Assembly: GCF_024055725.1 (NCBI RefSeq)
Contig: NZ_JAMXMX010000002.1
Span: 124,001-188,000, forward strand
Direction: 5' to 3'
Length of the DNA stretch: 64,000 nt
Source: Actinoallomurus spadix
GTDB lineage: Bacteria; Actinomycetota; Actinomycetes; Streptosporangiales; Streptosporangiaceae
Both the position numbers and the translations under genes were made by a program. Positions 20,135-28,417 of this stretch are shown in pieces. Numbering within the stretch: the stretch's first letter is position 1; every line of letters begins with the position of its first letter. Below the pieces are notes generated by a model that was given only the letters and a program-made list of their open reading frames with translations, made no database searches and had not been told where the DNA came from.

Positions 20135-20668
20135 TCAGGGTGTCTGCCACTCACTGCTTCCGGCCCCGCGCTCGGCACTCGCGCTCTGCTGCTGGGCCGG
20201 TGCGGTGCCGGAATCACGTGAGGCACCCGAATCACCGGAGACACCCGGATCACGTGTGACGCCGGATCCACCGGCGGCCTGCGGACGGACCCGTCGATAG
20301 GCCGTTCCGACCGGAGCGGTCCCGGGCGCGAGGTCGGAGCGGCGGGTCAGGCCGCCACCAGGGTCTCCCGCCCGGTCCTGCTGCCATTGCCGCTGGCGCT
20401 CCCACTGCCGCTGGCGTTCGCGTTGCGCCTGCTCGTTCCGCGCGATGGCGATGTTGTTGTTCCGGTTGTAAATGAAGATCCGGATGAAGATGCGCGGACG
20501 GTTGCTGTTGAAATTCACATGCCGGTGTCTGTGCACGAAGTGAAAGCGATGATGATTGTGCCAGTAACCGGCGAGGTCGGGTTGGGCGTTCACCGGCGAG
20601 CTTGTGAGCAAGACGCCGGCGGCGGCCGATACCACCAAGCCGAGAGAGGCGTATTTCATTGTGAGCAC
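20135..20668 (-). CDS. Small secreted Asn/Gln/Arg-rich protein (NRNNN family, long form)
   Basis: A 177-residue protein from GTG 20668 with AAGGAG 6 nt upstream. The signal peptide ends SSPVNA. Next is a His/Phe/Arg segment (HNHHRFHFVHRHRHV), then the core FIYNRNNNIAIARNEQAQ, then WERQRQWQQ repeats. The unique C-terminal 80 residues are Gly/Ser/Asp-rich (GVTRDPGVSGDSGASRDSG) and may be disordered. It is the only member with this extension. The His-rich part recalls the HYR protein at 18540-18944. The hairpin at 20697-20725 separates it from the next member upstream. Confidence 0.75.
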   Translation of the reverse strand: MLTMKYASLGLVVSAAAGVLLTSSPVNAQPDLAGYWHNHHRFHFVHRHRHVNFNSNRPRIFIRIFIYNRNNNIAIARNEQAQRERQRQWERQRQWQQDRAGDPGGGLTRRSDLAPGTAPVGTAYRRVRPQAAGGSGVTRDPGVSGDSGASRDSGTAPAQQQSASAERGAGSSEWQTP

Positions 20669-20696
20669 GCCGATCTCCTTTCGTCGTCGGGGATAA

Positions 20697-20725
20697 GGGT
20701 GCCGGGGAGGTCCTCTCCGGCACCC
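20697..20725 (-). terminator. Hairpin between two secreted-protein genes
   Basis: GGGTGCCGG and CCGGCACCC arms (20697-20705 and 20717-20725), extended inward by GAG/CTC pairing with one wobble. It lies about 100 nt after the stop of the 20825-21214 gene and just before the ribosome site of the next, so it may terminate or attenuate read-through. Confidence 0.6.
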
Positions 20726-20824
20726 TTTCCTGACCGGACGGCACGGCGGCCGTCACCGCATGGTTCTTCGAGCCGTCGCCGGGCTTCGCCGGCTGCTACC
20801 GCCCTGGGTCAGACTCCGCTGGAC

Positions 20825-21214
20825 TCACTGGCCAGGAGCGCCGACCTCGGCGTCGCCCCGGCGGTCGCGCCGGTCGCGGTCCTGGTCGACGAGGTCCTGC
20901 CGCTCGCGCTGCCGCTGCCGCTCCAGCTGCCACTGGTTCTCACGCTGGGCCTGCGCCTGGTCGTTGCGAGCGATGGCGACGTTGTTGTTGCGGTTCCGGA
21001 TGCGCAGCCGGATGTAGTTCCACACGGAGTTACCGTTGAAGTTCAGGTTGCGGTGGTTCGAGAAGTGGCGGAAGTTCTGGCCCGAGAACCAGCCGCCGCC
21101 GTAGCCACCGCCCCAGCCCGGACCAGGCTGGGCATTGGCCGGTGCAGCGGTGAGGATCGCACCCGCGGCGGTGGCGATCACCAGGCCACCCATGGCGAAC
21201 TTCTTCTTCAGCAC
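20825..21214 (-). CDS. Small secreted Asn/Gln/Arg-rich protein (NRNNN family)
   Basis: A 129-residue protein from GTG 21214, with AAGGAG 6 nt upstream; the earlier ATG at 21253 is rejected. The signal peptide ends APANA (about 28). A Gly/Tyr/Trp patch follows (GWGGGYGGGWFSG), then an Asn/His patch and the core IRLRIRNRNNNVAIARNDQ. A Gln/Glu/Arg tail (ERQRQRERQD) and an acidic-basic end (DQDRDRRDRRGD) complete it. It is the closest relative of 19715-20092 and the first gene of the cluster in transcription order. An AT-rich leader lies upstream. Function unknown. Confidence 0.78.
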   Translation of the reverse strand: MLKKKFAMGGLVIATAAGAILTAAPANAQPGPGWGGGYGGGWFSGQNFRHFSNHRNLNFNGNSVWNYIRLRIRNRNNNVAIARNDQAQAQRENQWQLERQRQRERQDLVDQDRDRRDRRGDAEVGAPGQ

Positions 21215-21546
21215 GTCGGTCTCCTTATCTCGGAATGGCGCGATGGCCTTCACGAAACGGCGCTGCCCTCCTGTTTCGGGTGGACGCCGTTGTTTGTAAC
21301 ATTCCCACGCCCTTTCTCGGCAAGATAACTACAGGGTAAGATGACAATAAAGAGCGAAATTCTAAAACCGGACTTTTCGGCTCGTTCTCCGATCTGTCCC
21401 ATCATTGTTCGCGGAATGGGCGGGACGACCCTCTGAGCTGTTTCCGATCTTGTTCTGGAGTCCGCCCCGGACGGTGTGTCACCGCGTGCGCGAGGCTCCC
21501 GCGGCACTAGGTTCGACGCGCGGCGCGTGCGCCCTGGCCGTCCTGC
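21215..21546. other. 332-nt AT-richer region upstream of the secreted-protein cluster
   Basis: No gene is supported. 21285-21420 is the most AT-rich stretch nearby and probably holds the promoter of the minus-strand secreted-protein gene at 20825-21214. A minus-strand TTGCCG...TTACAA arrangement is a weak promoter candidate. The right end is the 3' side of the membrane-protein gene at 21547. No clear terminator was found there. Confidence 0.45.
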
Positions 21547-21957
21547 TCAGCGGTCGAAGGCCCAGGACTCGTCGTCGTCGTCCAGCCCTGTTTCCGCCAA
21601 CGACCGCAATTCCGGCGAATTGTCGTTTCTGTGCCGGCCGAGGGCCGGCGCGCCGATGAGCGCGCAAACGGCGGCGACGGCGATGAGCCCGCCCCGCGGC
21701 GACCAGACCGAGCACACCAGCATGACCTCGGCGACCGCACCGTTCACGACGACCGCGCCGATGCCCGCGACGACGAGCCGGGCCGCCCGGTCGAGGCGGG
21801 CGAGCAACCCCGCCAGGCAGAACGCCGGCGTGCCGAGGGCCAGCGCCGCGGCCACCGGCCGGGTGAAGCCGGGCACGGAGGGCAGGAGCGCCAGGGTGAC
21901 CAGGCCCGCGAGGAGGACGACGCCGACCGCACCCACGAGCACCCGCCGCCCCGCCAT
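21547..21957 (-). CDS. Small four-helix membrane protein at end of polysaccharide operon
   Basis: A 136-residue protein with four hydrophobic segments (about 6-24, 29-50, 55-78 and 82-103) and a short acidic cytoplasmic tail (LAETGLDDDDESWAFD). Its ATG overlaps the stop of the large flippase gene by one base (TGATG), so it is translationally coupled. No family is recognised. Position suggests an accessory subunit of the export machinery. Confidence 0.75.
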   Translation of the reverse strand: MAGRRVLVGAVGVVLLAGLVTLALLPSVPGFTRPVAAALALGTPAFCLAGLLARLDRAARLVVAGIGAVVVNGAVAEVMLVCSVWSPRGGLIAVAAVCALIGAPALGRHRNDNSPELRSLAETGLDDDDESWAFDR

Positions 21958-24900
21958 CAGGACCCCAACGCCACGAAGCGCTCGGCGACGGTGATCGCCA
22001 GAACGACGAGCAGCACGGCGGCCCCCCAGGTGAACGGCCGCAACCGCGACCCCGCCCCGGACGGCGCGTACAGCCGCACGACCTCCCGCGCGAGCAGAAG
22101 GACGATCAGCAGCGGCAGCGCGGCCAGCCCCACCGGCGTCCAGGCGGTCGAGCCGAACGTGAAGCGCGCCGTGCGGGCCGGAGGAGGCGGCGTCCCCGCC
22201 GCCGGGGCCCGCAGCGCGTAGACGACGGCGTCGCCGCCCGTGAAGACCGGGCGGAGCTGCGGCGCGGCGGCCAGCGCCGCCCGCAGCCGTCCGGCGTACG
22301 AGGCGGGCAGGCCGTAGTTGAAACGGTTGTACGCCTCGTTCGCGCGACCGGTGATGAAGTACCCGCCGGGCCGCTCCCGGAGCGCCGCGACGATCCCGGA
22401 CAGGTCGGCCGGATTCGCCGGGGCACGGACGGCGGTGTAGTCGAACCGCTCCATCGACCGGGCACCCCACGGCATCATCGGGAAGTACCCCGCGTCGTCC
22501 TGCGGGTCGGCCTGCCACACCACGTTGATCACGCCGGTCGGGGTCTGGCGCAGCATCGCCTCGAACGCCTTCACCTCGCCGGGACGCACCTGCTCGAACG
22601 TCTCATTGCCGAAGCGGACGAACAGGAAGCCCCCCGCCAGCAGCAGCCCGCACAGCGCCGCGCCACCGACCGCGAGAGTACGGCGCGGCGCGGGGAACGT
22701 GGTCGGGAAGAAGGCGTACGCCGCGAGGAGACAGGCGCCCGGAAGGACGAAGAAGTACACCCGCAGCGCGATCTCGCCCCCGTAGTTCTGCAGGCCCGCC
22801 GCGAGGAACGGCGCGGCCAGCAGGACGAGCGCGACCCGGTCGTCCAGGCGCCGCAGCCGCCGCCGCACCGCCCCGTACACCGCCAGCAGCACGGTCACCG
22901 CGGCGATGAGGATCCGCACCGACTGCACCGTCTCCAGGCTCTCGCTGCCGTTGCTCACCCGGCCCGCGACCCCGCCGGTCAGGTTCGACAGCAACGCGCC
23001 CGCGCCGGAGAACAGGTCCCCGATGTGACCCGCCCAGTACCCCGTCGCCATGAAGCCGATCCAGCCGGCGACCATCACCGCGAGCAGGACCGGCAGGCCA
23101 CGCGCCGTACAGCGCCGGACCACCACGAGCCCCGTGCAGGTGAACAGGATCAGGAACGGGGTGAGCTGGTGGCTCGCCGTCGTCACCGCGAAGACCACCA
23201 CGAGCAGCACGACCAGGATCGCGCGGGTGCCGGCCGGAACGTCGACGGGCGGCCGCTCCCCGGCGGCCAGCGGCCCGCGGACGAACGCCCGCACCCGGCC
23301 CGGCACGGCACGCCACGCGGCGGGCCGCACCGGCGGGCGGAACCAGTTCAGCAGCACGCCGACGAACAGCAGGTAGAGGAGATAGGTGAAGCCCTGCGGG
23401 CTGAAGTAGTCCTGGCCGACCCAGTCCACCACCACGAACAGCCACGCGGCCAGCCAGCACGCGCGCCAGTTCGCGCGCATGGTCCGCAGGATGAGGTACA
23501 GCGGCCCCAGGTAGAGCAGCTGCGCGGCGACCGGCGCCCAGTGCAGGAGGGGCTCCAGGTCGCGCAGGCCACCCACCCGGGTCACGAAGGCGACGAGCGC
23601 GAAGAACCCCGGCCAGCTGAACCTCGCGTCCAGCGCGTAGTCCGCCGCCCCGGTCCGCCGGATGTACTCCACGAACCCGTAGTGCTGCCAGGCCGTCTCC
23701 GGCCGGGCGTACGGCTCCAGGGCCGGAGCCAGGCCGTGCAGCGCGACGACGATGGCGACGAGCTGCAGCAGCAGGAGCACCCGGCGCTGCCGGCTCAGCC
23801 ACAGCGTGCCGAAGAACGCGGCGACCAGCAGGCCGGCGCCCGCGAGGGTGGCGACCGGCAGCACCGAGATCAGGCCGTACCCGTTCATCCGGGCGAGGCG
23901 CACGTGCCGGAGCGGCAGCCAGTACAGGCCCAGCCCGGCGGCGAACAATACCCACAGCGGCCAGGCGGCCCGCGCCTTCCCGCGCGGCCGGCGCGGCCGG
24001 CGCCCGACGGCCCGCCGCACGGAGCCGGCGCCCGCCACGTCCTCCCGCGCCACGCCGGGCGCCGCCTCGTGCGCAGCGTCAGGTGCCGCATCGGGCACCG
24101 CCTCAGGCACCGCGTCGGGTGCCGTCTTGGGCGCGGCCACCGAGGTGGCCGGGCGGATCACCCGGAGCACGGACGGGAGGACGGCGACGGCGAGCGCGGC
24201 GGTGACCGCGAGCACGGCGTACCCGGGGCCGGTCGCGTGCGCGCCGCCGGGCAGCAGGAGCACGAGCCCGAGCACGCCGGCGAACCGCGTGCCCTGCAGC
24301 AGCGCCACCAGCCGGGTGCGCCGCCGCACCCGCAGGACGCCGATGTACACCTCGATCAGCGCCTTGGGCAGGACGGCGAGGGCGAGCAGCCGCAGCAGCG
24401 GCGCGCCGTGCCGGGCGTACCCGGGGCCGAAGACCGACAGGCCGAGCCGCGCGCCGAGCAGGAGGGCGACGGTGGTGGGCAGCAGGATGAGCGTCATCCG
24501 GACGAGCGCCGAACGGCAGGCGGCGGCGAGGCCGTGCGCGTCGAACGCGCCCTCGACCGTCAGCGACGTCGCCATGTTGACGGCCAGCACGTCGACGGTC
24601 GCGCCGAGCACCCACGCCAGGTAGAAGTAGGCGTTCGTGCGGGCGTCCAGGCGGGCGGCGACGACGACCGGCACCAGGTTGCACAGGGCGTAGTAGAAGA
24701 GCGTGCCGGTGTAGTCGCCGACGACGTACCGGCCGATCTCCGCGCCGGTCGGGACGGGCCGGTCGCCGGCGGTGGCGGCGACGTGACGGGGGATGAGCCG
24801 CTGGTGGACGATCCCCTCGACCGGGATGAGGAGGAGCAGCGCCGCCAGCACCCAGGAGATGGCGATCCCGTCCTCCGGGAGGGCCCCCGCCAGGGTCACC

Positions 24901-25397
24901 AGCAGCACGATCTTCAGGCCGGCGAACAGGGTGTTCTTGCCGAGCACGCCCGTGGCGTGCCGCAGCCCGGTGAGCACCCCGTCCTGGGCGGTGAACAGGC
25001 TCCACGAGACGACGGAGACGACGAAGAAGACCCCGGCGCCGAGGCCGGACAGGTGCGCGAACGACGGCCCCCACCAGCCGAGCGTGAGCAGGAACCCGGC
25101 GGCGAGGGTGGCGGCGGCCGTGATGCCCGCGAGGTAGGTTCGCAGCACGAGCCGGCTCGTGCCGCGTCCCATCTCGGGGACGAACCGGATGAGGATGAAG
25201 TTCAGCGCCGTCAGCCCGCCGAGGAACATCATGGCCTGGTTCTGCGCGGACTGCCGGCCGACCTCGGCGGGCGGGTAGAACCGGGCGGCCAGGAGCCAGT
25301 AGCCGAGCCCGAGCACGCCGGTGAGCCCGCCGTTGATCATTAAGGCGTACGCGTTGCGGAACAGCGGGTTGGACAGCTCGCTCCGCAGGGCCGCCAT
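21957..25397 (-). CDS. Polysaccharide flippase fused to a multi-spanning membrane module
   Basis: A 1146-residue protein. Residues 1-430 resemble Wzx/MOP-type flippases, with about 12 helices and a start (ELSNPLFRNAYALMINGG) typical of actinobacterial members. Residues about 430-490 are an Ala/Pro/Asp linker of (A/V)PDA-like units and a basic RRPRRPRGKAR patch. Residues 490-1146 contain a further 12 or so helices with large extracytoplasmic loops, resembling polymerase or GT-C-like proteins. The ATG at 25397 has GGAG close by, and longer in-frame extensions lack support. The fusion would couple lipid-linked unit export with a later step. Which enzyme the second half represents is uncertain. 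Confidence 0.78.
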   Translation of the reverse strand: MAALRSELSNPLFRNAYALMINGGLTGVLGLGYWLLAARFYPPAEVGRQSAQNQAMMFLGGLTALNFILIRFVPEMGRGTSRLVLRTYLAGITAAATLAAGFLLTLGWWGPSFAHLSGLGAGVFFVVSVVSWSLFTAQDGVLTGLRHATGVLGKNTLFAGLKIVLLVTLAGALPEDGIAISWVLAALLLLIPVEGIVHQRLIPRHVAATAGDRPVPTGAEIGRYVVGDYTGTLFYYALCNLVPVVVAARLDARTNAYFYLAWVLGATVDVLAVNMATSLTVEGAFDAHGLAAACRSALVRMTLILLPTTVALLLGARLGLSVFGPGYARHGAPLLRLLALAVLPKALIEVYIGVLRVRRRTRLVALLQGTRFAGVLGLVLLLPGGAHATGPGYAVLAVTAALAVAVLPSVLRVIRPATSVAAPKTAPDAVPEAVPDAAPDAAHEAAPGVAREDVAGAGSVRRAVGRRPRRPRGKARAAWPLWVLFAAGLGLYWLPLRHVRLARMNGYGLISVLPVATLAGAGLLVAAFFGTLWLSRQRRVLLLLQLVAIVVALHGLAPALEPYARPETAWQHYGFVEYIRRTGAADYALDARFSWPGFFALVAFVTRVGGLRDLEPLLHWAPVAAQLLYLGPLYLILRTMRANWRACWLAAWLFVVVDWVGQDYFSPQGFTYLLYLLFVGVLLNWFRPPVRPAAWRAVPGRVRAFVRGPLAAGERPPVDVPAGTRAILVVLLVVVFAVTTASHQLTPFLILFTCTGLVVVRRCTARGLPVLLAVMVAGWIGFMATGYWAGHIGDLFSGAGALLSNLTGGVAGRVSNGSESLETVQSVRILIAAVTVLLAVYGAVRRRLRRLDDRVALVLLAAPFLAAGLQNYGGEIALRVYFFVLPGACLLAAYAFFPTTFPAPRRTLAVGGAALCGLLLAGGFLFVRFGNETFEQVRPGEVKAFEAMLRQTPTGVINVVWQADPQDDAGYFPMMPWGARSMERFDYTAVRAPANPADLSGIVAALRERPGGYFITGRANEAYNRFNYGLPASYAGRLRAALAAAPQLRPVFTGGDAVVYALRAPAAGTPPPPARTARFTFGSTAWTPVGLAALPLLIVLLLAREVVRLYAPSGAGSRLRPFTWGAAVLLVVLAITVAERFVALGS

Positions 25398-25447
25398 GGG
25401 CTCCAGTGTCGCCCCTTCCTCCGTTCGCGCAAGTGCCCTGGAGCGCG

Positions 25448-26221
25448 TCACACGGTTCCTCGGAGGCGTCGTACGGCGTACCGGGACCGGCGCACGACCG
25501 CGTACCCCTTGGTCAGCGCGTGGTCGAGGAGGAAGCCGCGGCCGCGCAGCGCCCGCTCGAACGCGGCGAGCGACGTGCCCGCCCGTACGGTCACCCGGGG
25601 CACGGCGAGCCGGTCGCCGTCCCCGGCCGCCAGGGTGTTCGCGACCGCGCACGCCGCGTCGTACCCCGCCGCCCGCGTCTCGCGGCGCACCCGCGCGCTG
25701 GAGTACCCGTAGGGGTAGGCCATCGTCGTCACGGGGCGGCCGACCCGGTCTTCCAGGAGCCGCCTGCTGCGCAGCAGCTCCGTGCGCAGCACCGCGTCGC
25801 GGAGCTGGTCGAGCTGGGCGTGGCTGTGGCCGTGCCCGCCGACCTCGATCCCGCAGGCCGCGATCTCCGCGACCTGGCTCCAGCTGAGCGTCGGCCCGAG
25901 CGGCCGCCCGGCGGCGTACGGCCCGGCGTCGCGGATCCACCCGGTGGTGACGAAGACCGTCGCGCGGAAGCCGAACCTGTCCAGCAGTGGCAGCGCCCGC
26001 TCATGGAAGTCGGCGTACCCGTCATCGAACGTGATCACCACCGGCCGGCCCTTCACCGGGTCGCCCGCCGCCAGCTCACCGAAGGTGATCGGCGTGAAGC
26101 CGCAGTCCCGCAGGAGGGCGAGCTGCTCGGCGAACGCCTCCGGGCGGACGGCGAGCCGGTCTGGCCCGCCGATGGAGTGGTACATCAGGATCGGGACGGG
26201 AGCGGTCGGGGCGTCACCCAT
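25448..26221 (-). CDS. Polysaccharide deacetylase (CE4/NodB type)
   Basis: A 257-residue metal-dependent deacetylase acting on N-acetylated sugars. It carries the NodB motifs TFDDGYAD (Asp66-Asp67), GGHGHSHAQL with zinc-ligand His130 and His134, and AYPYG near 160. No signal peptide is seen, so it may act on cytoplasmic or lipid-linked intermediates. ATG 26221 overlaps the preceding GT2 gene by 8 nt. A deacetylase in a polysaccharide operon suggests that the product contains a hexosamine with free amino groups. Confidence 0.88.
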   Translation of the reverse strand: MGDAPTAPVPILMYHSIGGPDRLAVRPEAFAEQLALLRDCGFTPITFGELAAGDPVKGRPVVITFDDGYADFHERALPLLDRFGFRATVFVTTGWIRDAGPYAAGRPLGPTLSWSQVAEIAACGIEVGGHGHSHAQLDQLRDAVLRTELLRSRRLLEDRVGRPVTTMAYPYGYSSARVRRETRAAGYDAACAVANTLAAGDGDRLAVPRVTVRAGTSLAAFERALRGRGFLLDHALTKGYAVVRRSRYAVRRLRGTV

Positions 26222-27161
26222 GAGACCTCCGGAGGGAGCCGGCGGGATACCCGGGGAGCCGTAGGGAACCGGCGGCGTACCCGGACATCGTGAAGGCGAG
26301 CCCCGCCAGGATCGCCCCCGCGCGCCCCAGCCCCGCCGGGTCGCCGGTGCACGCGGCGCGCAGCCCGCGCCCGACGCCGCGCGGCAGTTCGACGAGCGCG
26401 TGCCGGCGTTCGCTGGCCAGCCCGTCCCCGACTCCCACGCTCCGGGTGACCATCGCCTTCGACAGCCCCTCGGCGTAGCAGCGGGTCCGGAAGTACGCGA
26501 AGCGCGCGCGTTCACCGGGCACGCGGTGCCAGATCACGGCGCGGTCGTCGAACAGCAGCACCGTCTCCGGCACGGCTTGGCGCAGCCGGATGCAGAACTC
26601 CGTCTCCTCACAGCCCAGCGGCCGTTTGCCCGGGGCGCGCCCGATACCGCTGCGGAAACCCCCGGCTACCTCGAACGCCGCCCGCCGGAACGAGGCGTTG
26701 CCGCCCATGAGGTTCCGGATCGGGCCGGCGGCCATCCCGAGGTACGTGCAGCCGACCACCCACGCGAACTCCTCGGGGAACCAGCGGGGCGCGTCGGACG
26801 GCCAGAGCGGCAGTGTACGGCCGCCGACGCCGGCGACATCCGGGTCGGCGTACCCGGCGGCCAGCACGGACAGCCAGTCGGCGTGGGCGACCGCGTCGTC
26901 GTCGAGGAACGCGACCACCTCGCCGCGCGCCGCCGCTACGCCGGTGTTCTTGCCGCCGGACAGGCCCTGCGGCCCGGTGTTCGGCATCACCCGGACGTCC
27001 GGCAGCGCGGCCCGCAGGCGTTCCAGCAGCGCCTCGTTGTGGTCGACGACGAGGATGATCTCGTGCGGCGCGAGCCGCTGTGCCCGTACGGACGCGACCG
27101 CGGCCAGGACGTCGTCCCAGCGCCGCTCGGTGTACGCGCAGATGACCACGGAGATCTTCAC
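26214..27161 (-). CDS. Family 2 glycosyltransferase
   Basis: A 315-residue GT2 enzyme from GTG 27161, in a GTGA overlap with the upstream gene. The GT-A fold starts directly (KISVVICAYTERRWDDVLAAV). The nucleotide/metal motif is FLDDDA (about 92-97), and GCEETEFCIRLR (near 185) matches the ED acceptor-site motif. The end carries a weak hydrophobic segment (AGAILAGLAFTMSGYAAG). It probably adds one sugar to a lipid-linked unit on the cytoplasmic side of the membrane. Confidence 0.87.
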   Translation of the reverse strand: MKISVVICAYTERRWDDVLAAVASVRAQRLAPHEIILVVDHNEALLERLRAALPDVRVMPNTGPQGLSGGKNTGVAAARGEVVAFLDDDAVAHADWLSVLAAGYADPDVAGVGGRTLPLWPSDAPRWFPEEFAWVVGCTYLGMAAGPIRNLMGGNASFRRAAFEVAGGFRSGIGRAPGKRPLGCEETEFCIRLRQAVPETVLLFDDRAVIWHRVPGERARFAYFRTRCYAEGLSKAMVTRSVGVGDGLASERRHALVELPRGVGRGLRAACTGDPAGLGRAGAILAGLAFTMSGYAAGSLRLPGYPAGSLRRSHG

Positions 27162-28417
27162 GCCGCGTTCCCCTTCCCGTCCGGGGCGTGCCCGGCCGTC
27201 TTCTGCCCGGGTGCGACGGACCCGCCCGCGACGGACCCGCCCGCGACGGACCCGCCCGCGAGGGACCCGGGTGCGACGGACCCGGATGCGAGGGGCCCGG
27301 ATGCGAGGGACCCGGGTGCGACGGGTCCGGGTGCGACGGGCACGGCCGCGCGGCCCTTCGCCCGCAGCCGGGCGTACGTCCGCAGCACCCGGTCCGCGCC
27401 CGCGTACAGCGCCGGGTGGGCCAGCACGGCGCTGCGCGCCCGGCGTACCGGCGCCGCGCGGACCCAGTGCAGCCCGGCGGCGGCCGACACCCGGGCGACC
27501 CGGCCCTCGGCGATCCCGAACTCGGCGTTCCTCAGCCAGTCCTTGTACTCCCGGCCGCCCCGCCCCATGGCGATCCAGCCGACCCCGGCGCCGGCCGCCG
27601 CCTCCGCCATCCGAAGGTGTCCGATCATGCCGGGGGAGTACCGCCCGAACTCGATGTCGTACGCGGGGAACCAGCCCGCCATGACCGGGCCCGCCCGCAG
27701 CCCCAGATGCGCGGAGACCGGACGACCCCCGGCGCGCAGCACGCTGAGCACCCCGGCGCCCGTCGCGTGCAGGTGCTCGACGAGCGCCACGATCCAGGGC
27801 ACGGCGAACCGGTCGGTGCGGCCGGTCCGGCGGTACTGCGCGGACTTCCACGCCATCAGCCGCCGCAGCTCCGCAGGGTCCCGCTCGTCGAACGTGTAGG
27901 TCACCTCCCCGGCCTCACGGCCGAGCTTGCGCTCCTTGTACCGGACGGTCTTCAGCGTCTTCGGTGACCGCTTCCGGGCCTCCTCCGCGTACGCGGCGAA
28001 CCCCGCGCGCAGGTCCATCACCGGCTCGACGCGCGTCTCGGCGTGGAACGGCGCGAACACCGCCTGGTCGGCCAGGAGATGGTCGAACTCCCACACCGAC
28101 AGGCGGCAGGCGCGCAGCAGCGCCCGCACGTCGAACTCCAGGTCCGGCGGGCCGACGAGACCCTGGCAGTCGGTCAGCCCGGCGCCGATCGGGCGGCCCA
28201 GCCCGAGCCCGTGCCGTTCGTACGGGAAGAAGCCCACGATGCCGGTGCCGTCGCTCAGCACGGTCACCCGGGCGTCGGCCCGGAACCGGCCCACGGCCAA
28301 CGTGAACTCCGGCGCGAGGAATGGATTGCCGGGGACCGGGCCGGTGCCCTGGAGCGCGCGCCAGCGCGCCAGCTCCGGCTCCCCGAGCTCATCCGGGCGC
28401 ACGATGTCGAACCTCAC
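27158..28417 (-). CDS. FemAB/CelD-like GNAT acyltransferase
   Basis: A 419-residue protein from GTG 28417 that overlaps the upstream gene by GTGA. Residues about 150-330 match the Acetyltransf_6 (CelD/BioF2-like) fold, with RYKERKLGRE, GWFPAYDIEFGRYSPGMIGHLRM and a late WIAMGRGGREYKDWLRN segment. This family occurs with cellulose and exopolysaccharide loci. The last 50 residues are a Gly/Ser/Ala/Pro repeat of five-residue units (GSVAG, GSLAS). An acyl or aminoacyl transfer to the sugar unit is likely, but the donor is unknown. Confidence 0.82.
   Translation of the reverse strand: MRFDIVRPDELGEPELARWRALQGTGPVPGNPFLAPEFTLAVGRFRADARVTVLSDGTGIVGFFPYERHGLGLGRPIGAGLTDCQGLVGPPDLEFDVRALLRACRLSVWEFDHLLADQAVFAPFHAETRVEPVMDLRAGFAAYAEEARKRSPKTLKTVRYKERKLGREAGEVTYTFDERDPAELRRLMAWKSAQYRRTGRTDRFAVPWIVALVEHLHATGAGVLSVLRAGGRPVSAHLGLRAGPVMAGWFPAYDIEFGRYSPGMIGHLRMAEAAAGAGVGWIAMGRGGREYKDWLRNAEFGIAEGRVARVSAAAGLHWVRAAPVRRARSAVLAHPALYAGADRVLRTYARLRAKGRAAVPVAPGPVAPGSLASGPLASGSVAPGSLAGGSVAGGSVAGGSVAPGQKTAGHAPDGKGNAA
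27207..27345 (-). repeat. 15-bp repeats encoding a GSVAG-like tail
   Basis: About nine in-frame 15-bp units (GCGACGGACCCGCCC and variants on the plus strand) encode the five-residue repeats at the C-terminus of the CelD-like protein. Several adjacent units are identical, which suggests recent expansion. Confidence 0.8.

Noticed and set aside
23025-25343. Open frame of 772 codons antisense to the flippase fusion
   Set aside because: Rich in Arg, Gln, His and Gly with no recognisable fold. The minus-strand frame has clear transmembrane helices and operon overlaps.
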